64,000 bases of DNA from Ursus arctos (Eukaryota; Chordata; Mammalia; Carnivora; Ursidae): assembly GCF_023065955.2 (NCBI RefSeq), contig NW_026622786.1, forward strand, positions 54,651,938 to 54,715,937, read 5' to 3'. A model generated the notes under the pieces. It saw only the letters and a program-made list of their open reading frames with translations, searched no databases and was not told the origin of the DNA. Below, in pieces: positions 1-11,583 of the stretch (position 1 is its first letter; each line of letters starts with the position of its first letter). A program made the translations under genes and the position numbers.

Positions 1-79
1 CTTCTTTTTCTTTTATTCATAGTTCCCTTTTTCATTCTCATTTTAAAAAGAGAGCCTGAGTGGTTAGTTGTCTGTGTTT

Positions 80-80
80 G

Positions 81-124
<44 letters not shown>

Positions 125-125
125 T
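80..125. repeat. (TTTC)n microsatellite
   Basis: About eleven uninterrupted TTTC units. A simple tandem repeat, probably length-polymorphic. Bases 1-79 hold only T-rich sequence that I do not recognise. Confidence 0.95.
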
Positions 126-276
126 CGTGAATCAGCAAGAATGATGAAATTTGGGCTACCAAGTTAGATGACTCATTCATAATTCCATGCATACATCAAC
201 AAATAAGAATCAAGCACATATTTTGCATATTCCTGTAATAGATCCTATAAAAGGTATAGAAATTTAGTGATAATCG

Positions 277-345
277 TCCATTCACTCATTCAACAAATAT
301 TTATTGAGCATCTATCTTGTGCCAAGTATTGTGCTGAGCTACAAA
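277..345 (-). repeat. L2 LINE 3'-end fragment
   Basis: Reads CATTCACTCATTCAACAAAT, then TTATTGAGCATCTA and GTGCCAAGTATTGTGCTGAG. This is the reverse complement of the L2 3' end. Confidence 0.75.
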
Positions 346-1160
346 GAATTCCCGTGTGAGAAATGGAATTCTGCACTAAAGGTTTTGAGGTTTCCTAAAA
401 ATAGACAGCTTTGTTTTTACGCAGAAGTGGTGGCCTCCTGTTTTCTGGAGGAACAAGTATATTGGTGTTTGGGAAAGATTGGTTTAAAGGGGCCTGATAG
501 TATAGATCTATGGCTTAGTTGGAATGGCTTAGTACTGGGTGAACTTCAGCAAATTGTTACATGTCTCTCTGACTTAGTTCCTTCAGACAGGAAGAGAGGT
601 CACTAGAACCTCCTTCCTAGGACTGCTTTAAGGATAAAGCAAAATAACACAAGAAAATATTTAGCATGAGACCTGATGTCAGGGCAGCTCTTCATGTCAA
701 AGGAAACCCCTGACAATCATGAAGAAGATACATGCTTGGATCCTGAGCAGGCATCGCAAGCCTTGCCAGGCCTCAAGTGGGACTCTGTGGAGCTTGCCTC
801 CTCTGTGCTGACTGGAGGACAGGCTGCATCACAGAGCAAAGCAGAGGAAGTGTTCTCCCATATATATTAATGAGATGAAGGAACATCAAGACCCAACATA
901 ATCTGTTTATACATTATACATTTCTCTTGTTATTATTCAGCATTGATTGAGTACCCTCAATTCTGTAAGCTTTTTATAGAATGTCCCAACAACTCTCAAT
1001 TACCTGCAGTCTAGAGGAGCAGGTATGGGAAGAAATGAATGAAACTAGAGAAAAGGCCTGTAGTCCGTATCACCACCCCGAGAAGGAACATCGAATCCTT
1101 ATTTTGGCTGAGGCATTGGCTTGTATTGGCAAGGAGCAAGAAGAGATCCTTGGGGGCTAG
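346..1160. other. Unassigned non-coding stretch
   Basis: No repeat family or gene recognised. The two short open frames here (304-606, 676-870) have no recognisable domain; the first starts inside the L2 fragment. Confidence 0.5.
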
Positions 1161-1164
1161 GTTT

Positions 1165-1272
1165 TCAGTTCCATGAGGGAAGGTTCTGTGTAAACCACTT
1201 CACAGTTGCTCTGCCAGCTCCTAGCATAGTGCCTAACCTGTACACATTTGTTGAATAAACATTTGTTGAAAG
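1165..1272 (+). repeat. L2 LINE 3'-end fragment
   Basis: TTCCATGAGGGAAGG, then CTAGCATAGTGCCTAACC and TTGTTGAATAAACATTTG follow the order of the L2 3' terminus on the plus strand. Confidence 0.75.
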
Positions 1273-1290
1273 GAGTAAATCATGTTAAAA

Positions 1291-1535
1291 ATAGCACTTT
1301 TTTTCATGCTTACTGTATGTGAGGAACTATTTTAAGAGATTTACACATATTAATTTTATTTAATTCTCATAACCTTACAAATGAGGTAGATGCTGTTATT
1401 ACCTCCATTTTCTAGAGGAAGGCATGAAAGCACAGAGAGGTTAAGTAACAGGGCCAAGATTGAACAGCTAGTAAAGGCAGGGCCAGGGGTCAAATCCTGG
1501 CAGTGTGGCTCCAAAGGCAGTGTTCTGATGCCCTC
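1291..1535 (-). repeat. MIR SINE, nearly full length
   Basis: Reverse-complement MIR: TTACTGTATGTGAGGAACTA, ATTCTCATAACC, CAGAGAGGTTAAGTAACAGG, then GGTCAAATCCTGGCAG (B-box region) and TGTGGCTCC. Confidence 0.85.
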
Positions 1536-1837
1536 TCCTCCTTAGATGCCTGCCTCTAGCCGGCCAGTCATGCTTCTTAATTTTAAGTCTTGCTTCTTCA
1601 TTAATCAGTGCCAGCCCAGATCTCAGGTGGACCCTTGGACCCTCCTCAAAATTACTTGTAGGCAGCCTGTTGTCTACTGTAGTGATCTATGCTCCTGACT
1701 TGGTCAGACCCCCAACTTTCCTCCTCCCTCACTAGCTGTCAGTGTCCCCTCAACTCTCCTCTCATCTGATTTATTGCCCATGCTCAGTTTGAGGCTTTTC
1801 TCCTCTTTCCAAAATGCAGACTACTCAAGAGCTAGAA

Positions 1838-2062
1838 TCTTTATATCTTTACAATTATTTATTGACTGCCAGGCCATGTGCCATTCATTATTCCTTATCT
1901 CCATTCCTCACTGTAACTCAACCAGAGGGGTATTGTTAGCCCCATTTTATAGATGCGTGTGATGAAGTCACCTGCCAGGGGTCAGTGCTGGTGTGTGGTG
2001 GAACCTGGGTTCAGAGCTGCTTGGCCCACCTTCAAGACCCATGCTCTATTCCCTCTTCCAGA
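1838..2062 (-). repeat. MIR SINE
   Basis: TTTATTGACTGCCAGGCCAT, CCCCATTTTATAGATG, GGAACCTGGGTTCAGAGC and CATGCTCTATTCC follow reverse MIR order. From 2063 to 2860 I see no repeat except a 13-A run near 2348. Confidence 0.8.
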
Positions 2063-2861
2063 TAGTTGACCCCACTTCCGTGTTCACCTGCTGTGAAAAG
2101 CCCCTATCCCCCCAACGCTGAGGCAGCCAAAGGGGGTGGAGGTGGTGGAAGAAGCCTCACTGATCCCCAGTGGGGCCCAGTCAGGGAGCATTTGGGGGAG
2201 TACGTGTCTCCTGGGCCTGTAGTCAGCCACAAGGGCAAAGACCTAGGACAGGCAAGAAATCTGAGCTGAACTCTGATATTAAAAAGGAGGCAGTAAGAAC
2301 AGAGTGATCACTCTGAGCCTGTATATTAAATGTATTTTCCCTTTGTAAAAAAAAAAAAACTGCAAAAGTTATGTTTCTACATAAAGGCAGCCTGTGTTTC
2401 ATAGCTATTCTAATTTATGGGCCGTACATTCCTGTGATTGTCTTGAACTGAATAGCCAAGTAAATAATCATCGAGAGCCACAGGTAAATCACTTGGAGGT
2501 GAACCGAGCCTGTCCAGGGCCTCCAGAAATGGCACAAACATTATTTCCTAATTTTGCAGATTTCTTCATCTGAGCCCAGAAAACGCCTTCTTTTGTTGGC
2601 TTTCAGGTTTCACACTTTTTCCACTCACATCCTGAAGAGACAGCAGCAAGGTGAAACGTGAGAAGTGTTTAAAGCATTTTCAAAGATTCCCCTTCTAATT
2701 TTCCTCCTCAATTCCAAGGAAATAATGCCATTCACTTCACTTCCACAAGTATTTATCCTGTTACCAAGTGAGTTGGAAACAGAGGGTGTTATGAGGAGTC
2801 CAGAGTGGGCACACCCAGACCACAGCCACACAGAACTTGGGACCTGGTGGGTTTGTTTTGT

Positions 2862-3232
2862 CTGTTTTTTAAATTATGATAAAATATGCAAAACATAAAA
2901 TTACCATTTGGCCATTTTTAAGTGTGCAATTCAGCAGCAGTAGGTACATTTATATTGTTGTGTGACCATCAATCACCATCCATCTCCAGAACTTTTTCCT
3001 CTTTCCAAACTGAAACGCCATTTCTATTAAACACCGACTCCTCACTTCCTCCTTCTGCCAGCCTCTGGCAACCACCATTCTACTTTCTCGGTGAACTTGA
3101 CTATCCTAGGTACATCATGTAAGTGGAATCCTACAGTCCTGGTCCTTTTGTGACTGACTTGTATCACTTGGTATCATGTCCTCCAGTTTCATCCGTGCTG
3201 TAGCTTGTGTGACCTGGCTGATTTTAAGAATG
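2862..3232 (-). repeat. LINE-1 (L1M) 3'-end fragment
   Basis: Reverse-complement L1M 3' sequence: ACATAAAATTACCATTTGGC, GTGCAATTCAGC, CCTCTGGCAACCACCATTCT, TCCTCCAGTTTCATCC. Non-autonomous remnant; short open frames inside it are not genes. Confidence 0.85.
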
Positions 3233-3474
3233 AGAATGTTGAACCAATGGAAATACTAGTTCTTATATAAGTCAACCAGAGAGACATAGTCACATTCATT
3301 TGTGGTGGTTGTGAAGAAATTTGAACCTGAGCTACAGGAATAAATCCAAAGCCATTATTGAGCTGATACTCTATGTACATCCCCATGGGGTAAACCAAAG
3401 CAGCAGAAGATGCTGCTTCTCCAGGACCTTATATCCAGCACAGGAGACCTAGGGTGCAGATTCAAATCCGGGTG

Positions 3475-3645
3475 TTAAGTAATAAGTAACTTCAGAGGAC
3501 AAATAAAAATTAAATGGGAGTTTAAGACTGAGAGGTCATTTCAGACAGACATGATTGGGGAAGAGGTGGATTTTAGTGGGAACCTTGAAGGTTAAGTAGA
3601 ATGTAGTACAGAAGGAATGGGGCCTGACTAGCATGGAGTGAAAAC
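3475..3645 (-). repeat. L2 LINE fragment
   Basis: Matches reverse L2: GGGGAAGAGGTGGATTTTAG followed by GGAACCTTGAAGG (consensus-like 'gaggtgacatttgagctgagacctgaagg'). Confidence 0.55.
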
Positions 3646-3742
3646 ATGTTCAAGAGCAGACTGTGTCTGTCTTGTTCGCTGTTTTATGTCCAGTGTCTGG
3701 TACAACAGGCACTAATGGGTGTTGCGTGAATAAATGAATGCA
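3646..3742 (+). repeat. L2 LINE 3'-end fragment
   Basis: GACTGTGTCTGTCTTGTTCG, CCAGTGTCTGGTACA and GTGAATAAATGAATGC are the plus-strand L2 terminus, lying between two reverse-oriented L2 pieces. Confidence 0.7.
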
Positions 3743-3774
3743 GACCCCACAGTGAGTTTGGGAAATAGTGAGTA

Positions 3775-3960
3775 GACAGCCTGGCTTGAGAACTGGGTCC
3801 TGTAGCAGAGTTGGGGCTAAAAAGAAAATGTTGGTAGAGACCAGAGTGTAGAAAACTGACTGTCAGGCTAAGGAACTAGGACTTTATCCTGAGGGAAATA
3901 GGGAGGCATTGAAGGTGGTTGACCAGGGGAGTTCATAGTGATTATCCCACTATTTCTAAT
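3775..3960 (-). repeat. L2 LINE fragment
   Basis: GGACTTTATCCTGAGGGAAA and GGAGGCATTGAAGGTGGTTG, then ACCAGGGGAGTTCA match the antisense of the L2 region after the reverse-transcriptase domain. Confidence 0.65.
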
Positions 3961-4198
3961 CATAAGTGTCATTGAAGCACACATACGCCCTGAGCTTAAA
4001 GTGGCAATAGCTGGGTGAATGTTAATGGAATGTTTCTTTGTTGGACTTATGCTGACCAGGCCACATCTCATTCAGAAGCATCATTTTTTTGGAAGCATTT
4101 TAAAGTGACAGAAAGTATAGGAAGCTGACAGCCAAGAGGCTAGTAAGGACAACATTCCAGTAACCAAATACAAAAGTTATCATTTAGCTATGGCGATT

Positions 4199-4355
4199 AA
4201 GAGGAAGAAGGCAGGGGCACCTGGATGGCTCAGTCAGTTAAGCATCTGCCTTTGGCTCAGGTCATGATCTCCTGGTCCTGGTATCGAGCCCTGCATTGGG
4301 CCTCCTGCTCAGAGGGGAGTCTGCTTCTCTCTCTGTGCCCCTCCCCACAGCTCGT

Positions 4356-4391
<36 letters not shown>

Positions 4392-4424
4392 AAATAAAAT
4401 CTTTACAAAAGAGGAAGAAGGCAG
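4199..4424 (+). mobile_element. CAN-SINE (SINEC) with 16-bp TSD
   Basis: tRNA-derived carnivore SINE, body 4215-4408: head GGGGCACCTGGATGGCTCAG, a (CT)n run at about 4360-4387 and tail AAATAAATAAAATCTTTAC. The duplication AAGAGGAAGAAGGCAG is exact at 4199-4214 and 4409-4424, so both boundaries are fixed. Mobilised by L1 machinery. Confidence 0.97.
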
Positions 4425-6237
4425 ATCTTGAGGCCATGGTAAGAGAGAAGATCACAAAATTTAGGGATCTTGAAATTCCCTATGGAGAATCAGAAGCCAG
4501 AGACCACGACAAATGTCAGGCCTGAGTGATTGGCTAGCAAGGGATATTTTAAAGGAAAAGAAGAGAAGGAAATTTTTTGCTTGTAAAATGTGAGGTTGGG
4601 ATGAGATGCCAGGCTTCCATATCCAAAGGAGAAGCAGAGCTTCAGGGTTAAATTTCTGGGGAGATTTGATCTGCAGCAGGCAAATGTGGACAGTCTCAAG
4701 GCATAGTAACGAAGGTCATGAGAACACAAGAATTATGGAGAGACAAGGAGAGGGCAGGAGAAGGAAAGAGACGTGATAGGAGGTGAGGGGGAGACTGACT
4801 TTGTTTGCATTTACCTGAAGTTACCTCAACAGGTCTAAACCAAAGAGGGGTATTTGTTGCAAGGTAACAGGATATTCCATGTAATCCAAGAAGGCAGCCA
4901 AGGTTGAGAGTAAAGTGGAACTAGGAAATGGAGAGCTGGCCAGAACCAGCAATTACCCTTTTTGTCTCTGTCCCTCTCCGAGGCCACCTATACTCTCCCG
5001 TCTGCTACCCCCTCTGCACCCACTTTATTCTTTGCTCTCTCCACTATGCAAACAGCTGCTCCTATAGCCACAAGGATTATCTATCCCCAGTTCAAAAGAC
5101 CAGCAGAAACTAACTAATGGCCCTGATTCCAATTCCAAATATCTGGGGGAGAAAATACAACTGGCCTCTTAGTGCAGAGTTCTACTGGGTTCCATCAGCT
5201 ATGGGTCAGTGGGTGGAGCCACACAGTGTAACTATGACTCCTAAGTGCAACTTCCATGGCTGGGGGGACAGCTTTGGAAAGCAGGTGTCAGGATGGGCAG
5301 ATGCCACAGAAGGGATAGACTAAACTGACTCTGTCAAGAGCTATGACACCCTGTCAGGGAAGAAGGGGCTAAAGGAAATGTGGCTGTTTCCATCTAGCAG
5401 CCATGAGAACAGTCTTCCAAAAGCTGAAGAGGTACTTGCAAATTTGCACACACCTATGTAGATGACAAGGTGACTGATTCCAGTAGATGAGGGAGAAGCA
5501 TCCCACCAGTGAGGGATGTCATGCTGTGATGGGCTGATCTGTGTGTGAACAAGGAAACTCCCCCAGGTGCGATGGGTTGAGCAGAGGCCTATTACCTACT
5601 TAGCAGAAGGTAGGTCAGAGCAGGGACTCCAGCGCTGGGGGAAGTCACTTTAGATGATCTCGCAGGCTTCTGCCAATGCTGAGATTCTGGGATATTTCCT
5701 CCTAATCACTCCAACTCTAGTCCCACCGCCCCTCTTGTCTCCCCTCTTGTAGTTTACCTAATTATAATCTGCATCAGGGGCTCTTATTCTGGGTGAGCTT
5801 CAGGAAGTCCAGGACTGTCCCAAAATTGGATACAAAATTGTGGAGAGGATGGGAAGGGTAGCTTTCTATGTAGATTTTTCTAGAGACTGGTTCAATCAAG
5901 AAACTATGACCAAGAAGAGGGTGAAAACCTATGATCTAAAGTGAAGTGATCTGAGGCAGTTTATAAGAACAGTGAAATGGAGAAATGAAGATGGAAGTAG
6001 GAAGCAGAACTAGAAAAAGGAGAAATCAAATACATTAAAAAGCCAGCAGTGTCCTCATTGCTGCCATGGTTAAATTTTAGGTTTGATTTTGAGCTTCCTG
6101 GCAGCCAGAGAAACTTGCTGTCATTTGTATGACTGTAAGAAACAGCAATTCCTCAAGAGAAACTAGGCTAATCCTAACACTGGCTTCTAAAAGAAATTTC
6201 TCACCAAGCAGAAGTATCACACAAGTAAATATAAGAG
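4425..6237. other. Unassigned non-coding stretch
   Basis: No repeat, domain or RNA gene recognised over 1.8 kb. It includes a purine-rich patch near 4740-4800. Short open frames (4490-4729 minus, 4928-5113, 5117-5323, 6129-6320) show nothing recognisable. Confidence 0.5.
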
Positions 6238-6484
6238 TAGTGATAATATCACTAGTTATTGAAAATTACTCTGTGGCAGTCACCAAACTACATTATATCT
6301 ATTATTTTATTCAATCCTGACAATTATCTATTGGGCAGGCCCCATTATTGAGCTCAAGGGACTAGTGAAGAAAGCGGGATGCAGAGAGGTCCAGAGACTT
6401 GCCCACATTCTTACAGCTGGCAGGAATGGTAGAGAGGCGCCCACACTGTGCCTGCTGGACTCGAGGCCACAGTCTTAGCCATCT
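6238..6484 (-). repeat. MIR SINE
   Basis: Reverse MIR order: TGTGGCAGTCACCAAACTAC, TTATTCAATCCTGACAA, GGATGCAGAGAGGTCCAGAG, ACTTGCCCACA, CTTACAGCTGGCAGG, then CACAGTCTTAGCC. Confidence 0.8.
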
Positions 6485-6578
6485 GCAAATAACACAGATC
6501 TTTAAAAAGAGGTGAGGAGGAAACAAGAAAAATACCAACCATGACCAGTACCCTCAAGCAGCCTTAAAATTACCCGGT

Positions 6579-6803
6579 AAGAAAGGCATACATAGGGGCG
6601 CCTGGGTTGCTTCGTCGGTTAAGTGTCTGCCTTCGGCTCAGGTCATAATCCCAGGGTCCCAGGATCAGCCCTGTATTGGGCTCCTTGCTCAGCAGGGAGC
6701 CTGCTTCTCCCTCTCCTGCTTGCCACTCCCCCTGCTTGTACTCTTTCTCTGTCAAATAAATAAATAAATAAAATCTTTTTTAAAAAAGAAAGAAAGGCAT
6801 ACA
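6579..6803 (+). mobile_element. CAN-SINE with 14-bp TSD
   Basis: Body 6594-6789: GGGGCGCCTGGGTTGCTTCG, AAGTGTCTGCCTTCGGCTCA, tail (AAAT)n. TSD AAGAAAGGCATACA at 6579-6592 and 6790-6803. Confidence 0.97.
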
Positions 6804-6821
6804 CAAACAAAAACTTCAAAA

Positions 6822-6935
6822 TAATAGCAGTTGTTAACACTTTTGAGAATCTACAATAGGCCAGGTGCTTTATATATGTTGGCTCTTTTGATATTCCAAA
6901 TAACTCTAAGATGTATGTATTATTACCTTCATAGT
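6822..6935 (-). repeat. MIR fragment
   Basis: ATAATAGCAGTTGTTAACAC, TAGGCCAGGTGCTTTATATA and CCAAATAACTCTAAG resemble the first half of reverse MIR. Confidence 0.7.
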
Positions 6936-6944
6936 TTTGATGAC

Positions 6945-7058
6945 TCATTCTAACTGGGTCAAGTCCAAACTTTCTTGGCTGGCTTTCAAGTTCCTGCATA
7001 ATTGGCCTTTGTCTATCCAACGTAATTTCCCATGACTGCCCCAAAGGAGGCAGCCATA
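6945..7058 (+). repeat. L2 LINE fragment
   Basis: AGTCCAAACTTTCTTGGCTG, GCTTTCAAGTTCC and ATAATTGGCCTTTGTCTATC correspond to the L2 ORF2 C-terminal region ('cattcaaggccctccacaatctggcc'). Confidence 0.55.
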
Positions 7059-7067
7059 TCAAATGAA

Positions 7068-7225
7068 AAAGCATGGAATCCCAGATGCTGCCATTTTCTC
7101 ACTGTGGGACCCTTGAATGAGTTCTTAACCTGTCTGAGTAAGCTTCAGTTTCCTCATCTATAAGATAGTTACAATGACAACTACTTTTCAGGGTAGTTAA
7201 AAGAATAGAAGATTTAAGAATAAGA
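7068..7225 (+). repeat. MIR SINE
   Basis: Plus-strand MIR: CATGGAATCCCAGATG, TCACTGTGGGACCC, GAGTTCTTAACCTGTCTGAG, then TTCAGTTTCCTCATCTATAA and AAAAGAATAGAAG. Confidence 0.8.
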
Positions 7226-7294
7226 ATGTATCATACAGGGGACCAAAGGACAGTCTGTGGGAGGGAGGGACTGGGGCTAAGAGGCTGAGGGAAT

Positions 7295-7500
7295 GATCTA
7301 TCCATTCATTTCTCCATCCAAACAACATTCACTGAGCCTAGACGTCCTGGCTCCTATGTTAGGCATCAGAGGTCCAAAATGAATGGGGTATGTCCACCCT
7401 TGAGGAAATCATAGTCTACTGGGTGGGGACATATTTAAATAATGCCATGCATAGTGAGGAGTGGGTAGTGATGAAGGTCTGGAATAGACTTGCAGACATA
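7295..7500 (-). repeat. L2 LINE 3'-end fragment
   Basis: TCCATTCATTTCTCCATCCA, AACATTCACTGAGCC, CTTGAGGAAATCATAGTCTA, GGGGACATATTTAAATAATG are reverse L2. A 14-T run follows at 7504-7517. Confidence 0.65.
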
Positions 7501-7599
7501 CAATTTTTTTTTTTTTTGAAGAGAGATTATATGAGCAAAACTTTATTGGAAAAGCTGGCAGAATGTGGTATCTGAGTAAATTCAGGGGTGATGGAGAAA

Positions 7600-8330
7600 A
7601 GTCTGGGTGGTAGAACTTTTCTGAGATGGAGACGTCGGATGGAGAAGTTGATTTGGTTTGGGACATCTTGAGTCTGAGATGTTGGTGAGGTATCTATGTA
7701 AAAAATATCTAGTTGGCAGTGACACAGATCAGCATTGGACTGTGAGGAAAGAATAGGACATCTAAACTTAGGGATAAGAGGTAATGGTGTGATCATTGTT
7801 GAGCTTTCTGAAGAGCTGCATTAAGATAGAAAAGAAAGGCAATGACATAGCTTTGGAAGCATACAGAGAAGGAAGAACCAACAAAAGAAAGGTAGAGAGA
7901 TAGAAAGAAGAAAGACAATTCAGAATAGCATAGTATCCCAAAAGTTACTGATGGAAAGAGAGTCAAGAAGAATAACAGTATTACCTGAAAAGTTAAAAAA
8001 AAAAATAGGATAAGAAAAAGTAAATTTTCTTCTGCAATAAATCGCAGAGAGCTGTCAATAAAGAAAAAAGCCAGGTTTCAGAGGGTTATGGAAGCTGCAG
8101 GTAAAGATAAAAGTGGAGGTAGTTGGCATAAATTGCTCACCTGAGAAATTCTGCAGGAAGGAAGAAAAGACTCAAAATGGTAGGTAAATGGGCCATCAGG
8201 GTCAAGCAAATGGTTCTTTTCCATTGAGAGAAATCTCTTCTGAAAGTGAAGCTAAATGGGAGAGATATTTTGATGTGAGATATGGAAATGTTCTAAAACA
8301 TGTACCACATAGGCTTAGTCTTCCCATATA
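7600..8330 (-). repeat. Degenerate L2 LINE (antisense of ORF2)
   Basis: The order of motifs (TCTAGTTGGCAGTGACACAG, GGGATAAGAGGTAATG, ATTAAGATAGAAAAG, AAAATGGTAGGTAAATGG, GGTCAAGCAAATGG) follows the antisense of the L2 reverse-transcriptase region. Heavily decayed; no frame survives. Confidence 0.45.
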
Positions 8331-8681
8331 AGATTAAGTCAGGGTTTCTGACTGGAATAGATGGAGGAGGGATATTCTTAATCTTGAGCAGTAAATTGAA
8401 CTTTAACATTATGAACCTTTAGAGGCCAAATCTCCATAGTTCTTTATCTCTCTAGTAGGACAGCAAGAACAGAGCGAGACAGGGAGGAGTGGTGACCTGG
8501 GTTTGGTGTTGACACCTGTCTGAAGCATAATGAGAATGTGGAGTGTGGGCAAAGTTAGGTGTCTAGGCTGGAGGCTGAGGGCTGGGTGGGAATGGGTACA
8601 GAGTTAGTAGAAGGAACTGGGTGAAAAGAAAGGTTTAAAAGTTTTGGTTTAAGTGAGGTTTAGGAGAAGTAGAAGAAATGA
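8331..8681. other. Unassigned non-coding stretch
   Basis: Purine-rich DNA with no recognisable gene or repeat. It may be a further extension of the L2 on its left. Confidence 0.4.
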
Positions 8682-9141
8682 CAGATTTATTCATTTCTTA
8701 GGGCAGCTTTAACAACTTACTACAATCCTGGTGGCTTAAAACAACAGAAATTTATTCTCTCACAGTTCTGAAGGCCAGAAATTCAAAATCAAAGTGTTGA
8801 TGGAGTGTTACTCCTTCCAAAGGCTTTAGGAGTGAACCCTTCCCTGCCTCTTCCACCTTCTGGTGGCTCCAAGCATCCCGTTGGTTTGTGGCTGCATAAT
8901 TCCAATGTCTAGCTCTATCTTCACATGGTCTTCTCCTTTGTGTGTCCCAGATCTCCCTCCACCTTTCTCTAATTAAGGACACTTGTCATTGGATTTAGGG
9001 CCCACCCAAATAATCGAGGATGATCTCACTTGAGATCTTTAAAATTAATTACAACTGCAAAGACTCTTCTCCCAGATAAGTTTGCATTCATAGATTCCAG
9101 GTGGGCATATCTTTTGGGGCCCACCATTCAACCCACTCCAG
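8682..9141 (-). repeat. MLT1 solo LTR (ERVL-MaLR)
   Basis: Solitary LTR of an ancient non-autonomous MaLR element, read in reverse. Key pieces: TTTCTTAGGGCAGCTTTAAC, GGTGGCTTAAAACAACAGAA, ATTTATTCTCTCACAGTTCT, TTCACATGGTCTTCTCCTTT, GGATTTAGGGCCCACCC, then TTCAACCCACTCCAGC at the end. No internal gag or pol sequence lies next to it. Confidence 0.88.
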
Positions 9142-9790
9142 CAGGCAAGGAAGTTGTGATTAGAATTAGGAGCCCACCTGAAGGAGAGTAGAAGTGCACT
9201 GGTGTCCCTGAGTATGGCTTTGCTCAATATACGACACATGTGCTAATATGGGGGTATGGGGGGAGGGGTCACAAAGTTCAAGTTGGTTGGGGAGAATGAT
9301 ACTGGTAGTTGTGATGGTTGATCTTAGGAACTGGCTGCCTCGAGGAGAAGGATGGAATGAGATAGAGATGGAATGAGATCTGACCAACTGCAGGTATTTC
9401 TGTAGACAGTGAGTTCTGGGGTTCTGTTGCCAAGGGTGGTAGAGACCAATTACCAAAACTTTGAATATTGGTGGGAAAAGCTAGAAGAAGGCTGACCCTC
9501 TTCTTTTTTATCTCACTCAGCCAGGGAGCACGAGACCTCTGTGGAAAAAATCAGTTTCTTTCTCACTTCTACGATGCTACCCCATGGTTTGTCTACCCTG
9601 AGGAGAAAGTCTGTCAGTCTGTCTGTGTGTGTCTCTCTCTCTATCCCCCTTTCTGTCTCTCAAGTAATCTTCAAACTAGTGGAAAACAGGGCAACCAGAT
9701 TTCAAAGTGTTTACCCTTTCTCTTTCTAAAAACCAAGATAATATTCTTCTCTTTTATGTTTCTAGAATATTTTTTCTTCCAGATAGCCAC
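9142..9790. other. Unassigned stretch with CT-rich patch
   Basis: No gene or repeat family recognised. A low-complexity GTCTGTCTGTGTGTGTCTCT tract runs about 9611-9662 and explains the serine- and cysteine-rich open frames at 9468-9914 and 9541-9729. Confidence 0.5.
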
Positions 9791-9794
9791 ATCT

Positions 9795-9957
9795 TCCCTA
9801 TCTACCCACAACAGCTTGAAGGAAGGCAAGGACCATGTCTCTTTTGCTTGTTCTTTTATCTCCAGAGTCCAGCAAAGAGCTGTATCAGCAAATGTTTGTC
9901 AAATGAATGAATGAATGAACGAACAAATGAATGAGTGAATGAATACATGAATAAAGT
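9795..9957 (+). repeat. L2 LINE 3' end with (TGAA)n tail
   Basis: AAGGAAGGCAAGGACCATGT, TTTTATCTCCAGAGTCCAGC and AAATGTTTGTCAAATGAATG give the L2 terminus; its TGAA tail has expanded from about 9901 to 9957. Confidence 0.85.
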
Positions 9958-9959
9958 TG

Positions 9960-11165
9960 CATTTCCCTAGTTTCATACACATGAAAATCACCAACAAGAC
10001 TCTTTCAGCAAGTGTGGAAGATGTACTATGGGCTCACTTGATCTGTGTCCTGTCCTTGAATTCCTGTACCAATATGGATAATAGCTCAGTGCCTTGTCAA
10101 TAAGCACAGCGTGTTCCAACCACTGCTGCCGAACCCTTAACAAGCCATCATAGTGGAGGTGCTTGTGTGAAGGTGACACTTGCCCCCACCAATGTCATCT
10201 AAGGAAATACCCATCTTCCCTTAAGTGTCTCTCCTCCCTGCTTTCACATATCAGTGCGCTATAAATGATGATGAGGAGGGTTTGTAAATCAAGAAAAAGG
10301 CCCTGCTTTCAAGCACTCCTTAATTAGGTAGGATGGATACAGCATCCTAGTTCATTTGGACGGGACAGTAGGGAACAGTTCCATCTCCTGGATGTCCCCA
10401 CCTGGGTCCTGCAGTGTGTTCCCAGGGCGTGATTGCTCTGTATAAGGAGTCTGTAACTTCCAAGTTTTTTTCTCTCACCAGGACTGACAGGAGTATTTTG
10501 CAGGTTGTCTGCTACTGGGTTTTACAAAAAGGTTTGGAGATTCAATATGGAATTAAATTTTATTTAGTTTATTTATACTTCACCTTGTTCTGAAAACAAT
10601 TTAATTTCCTTATAAGAGTATAACAATTAGATCAGGGAAAAATAGATTATAAATAGATGAGAAAAAAAGAAGTAGGATTTGGAAACTAAAACCAAGCCAG
10701 GAATGAGACTGTCACATAGAAATGCATACTGTGAAGTTCTATATACTCACTGTGGGTGGGATTCACATTTGGGTCTGAGTGTTCTAGCAACGAGTGCAGA
10801 AAAGGGAAACTGATCCCTCATACAACTTACGGCATCCATGAGACACCGTACTTATAGGTAAAATACTTAGGAAAAACCCTATTAATCCTGACTGGAGACC
10901 AGACAGGAATTTCTCCCAGGGTTCATTATAGTGAGAGTACCCCATGATGAAATCAAGAACGTGGCAATAAAATCCCTGCACAAGCAATGCTTTCTGCACA
11001 GGACTCTTTCTTAGGAGAAACTTGAAACATCAACATCCCACTAAAGGTGAAGACTATAAAAGCAATTATTTGTGGATCAACATCAATTTGTAGCCAAGTC
11101 AGTGCTGGCATGGCTTAAATCAGGAAATGACTTTAGAGAAACAAGTGTGAAATGTGGCTGGGAAG
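9960..11165. other. Unassigned non-coding stretch
   Basis: About 1.2 kb without a recognisable gene or repeat, apart from a possible short reverse L2 piece near 10290-10330. Confidence 0.45.
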
Positions 11166-11169
11166 AAGG

Positions 11170-11405
11170 AACACTGGCTCCAGGTCCTAGTCCCAGTGCT
11201 GACACATGTGGGATGGTGAGAAGAATTCAGACGAAAGTGAATTTGAATCACCACTTAATTAGCTGTGTGCTCTTCAGGTATCTGCACCTCAGTTTACATA
11301 TCTGTATAATGGACTATATGATCTCTTTTGTACAGATTGTTATGAGTGTGTAGGGCAGTATAGATGCGGTGCCCAGCACAGTAGCTAGAATAGAACAAGT
11401 GCATG
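11170..11405 (+). repeat. MIR SINE
   Basis: ACTGGCTCCAGGTCCTAG, TTAATTAGCTGTGTGCTCTT, TGCACCTCAGTTTACATATC and GGTGCCCAGCACAGTAG follow plus-strand MIR. Confidence 0.8.
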
Positions 11406-11439
11406 ATAAAGAGCAACCACAAAGCTTTCTGTAACGTTC

Positions 11440-11572
11440 TTGGACTGTGAATTTACCTAGGGCAAGATGAATGTCTTGGGCCTCAGTTTCCCCATCAGAA
11501 ACTTAATGGTGTTGGAGAGTGAATACTGACCAAACCCCTTTCATCTCTAGCATTCTATTATATGATTCCATG
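11440..11572 (+). repeat. MIR3-like SINE fragment
   Basis: TTGGGCCTCAGTTTCCCCAT and CTCTAGCATTCTATTATATG, then ATTCCATG match the MIR3 3' half. Confidence 0.65.
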
Positions 11573-11583
11573 AAATTTAAAAT

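Noticed and set aside
4006..4030. Possible third copy of the hairpin element (CAATAGCTGGGTGAATG)
   Set aside because: Only about 20 bp resemble the apex; no right arm and no further alignment.
4360..4387. Independent (CT)n microsatellite
   Set aside because: It is the normal CT-rich segment of the CAN-SINE at 4215-4408.
6643..7074. 143-codon minus-strand open frame
   Set aside because: Runs through a CAN-SINE, a MIR and an L2 fragment; its C-terminal part is SINE translation.
8682..9141. Possible endogenous retrovirus
   Set aside because: Only a solo MLT1-type LTR; no gag, pol or env sequence beside it.
9468..9914. 148-codon plus-strand open frame
   Set aside because: Built on a CT/GT-rich low-complexity tract and the L2 3' end.
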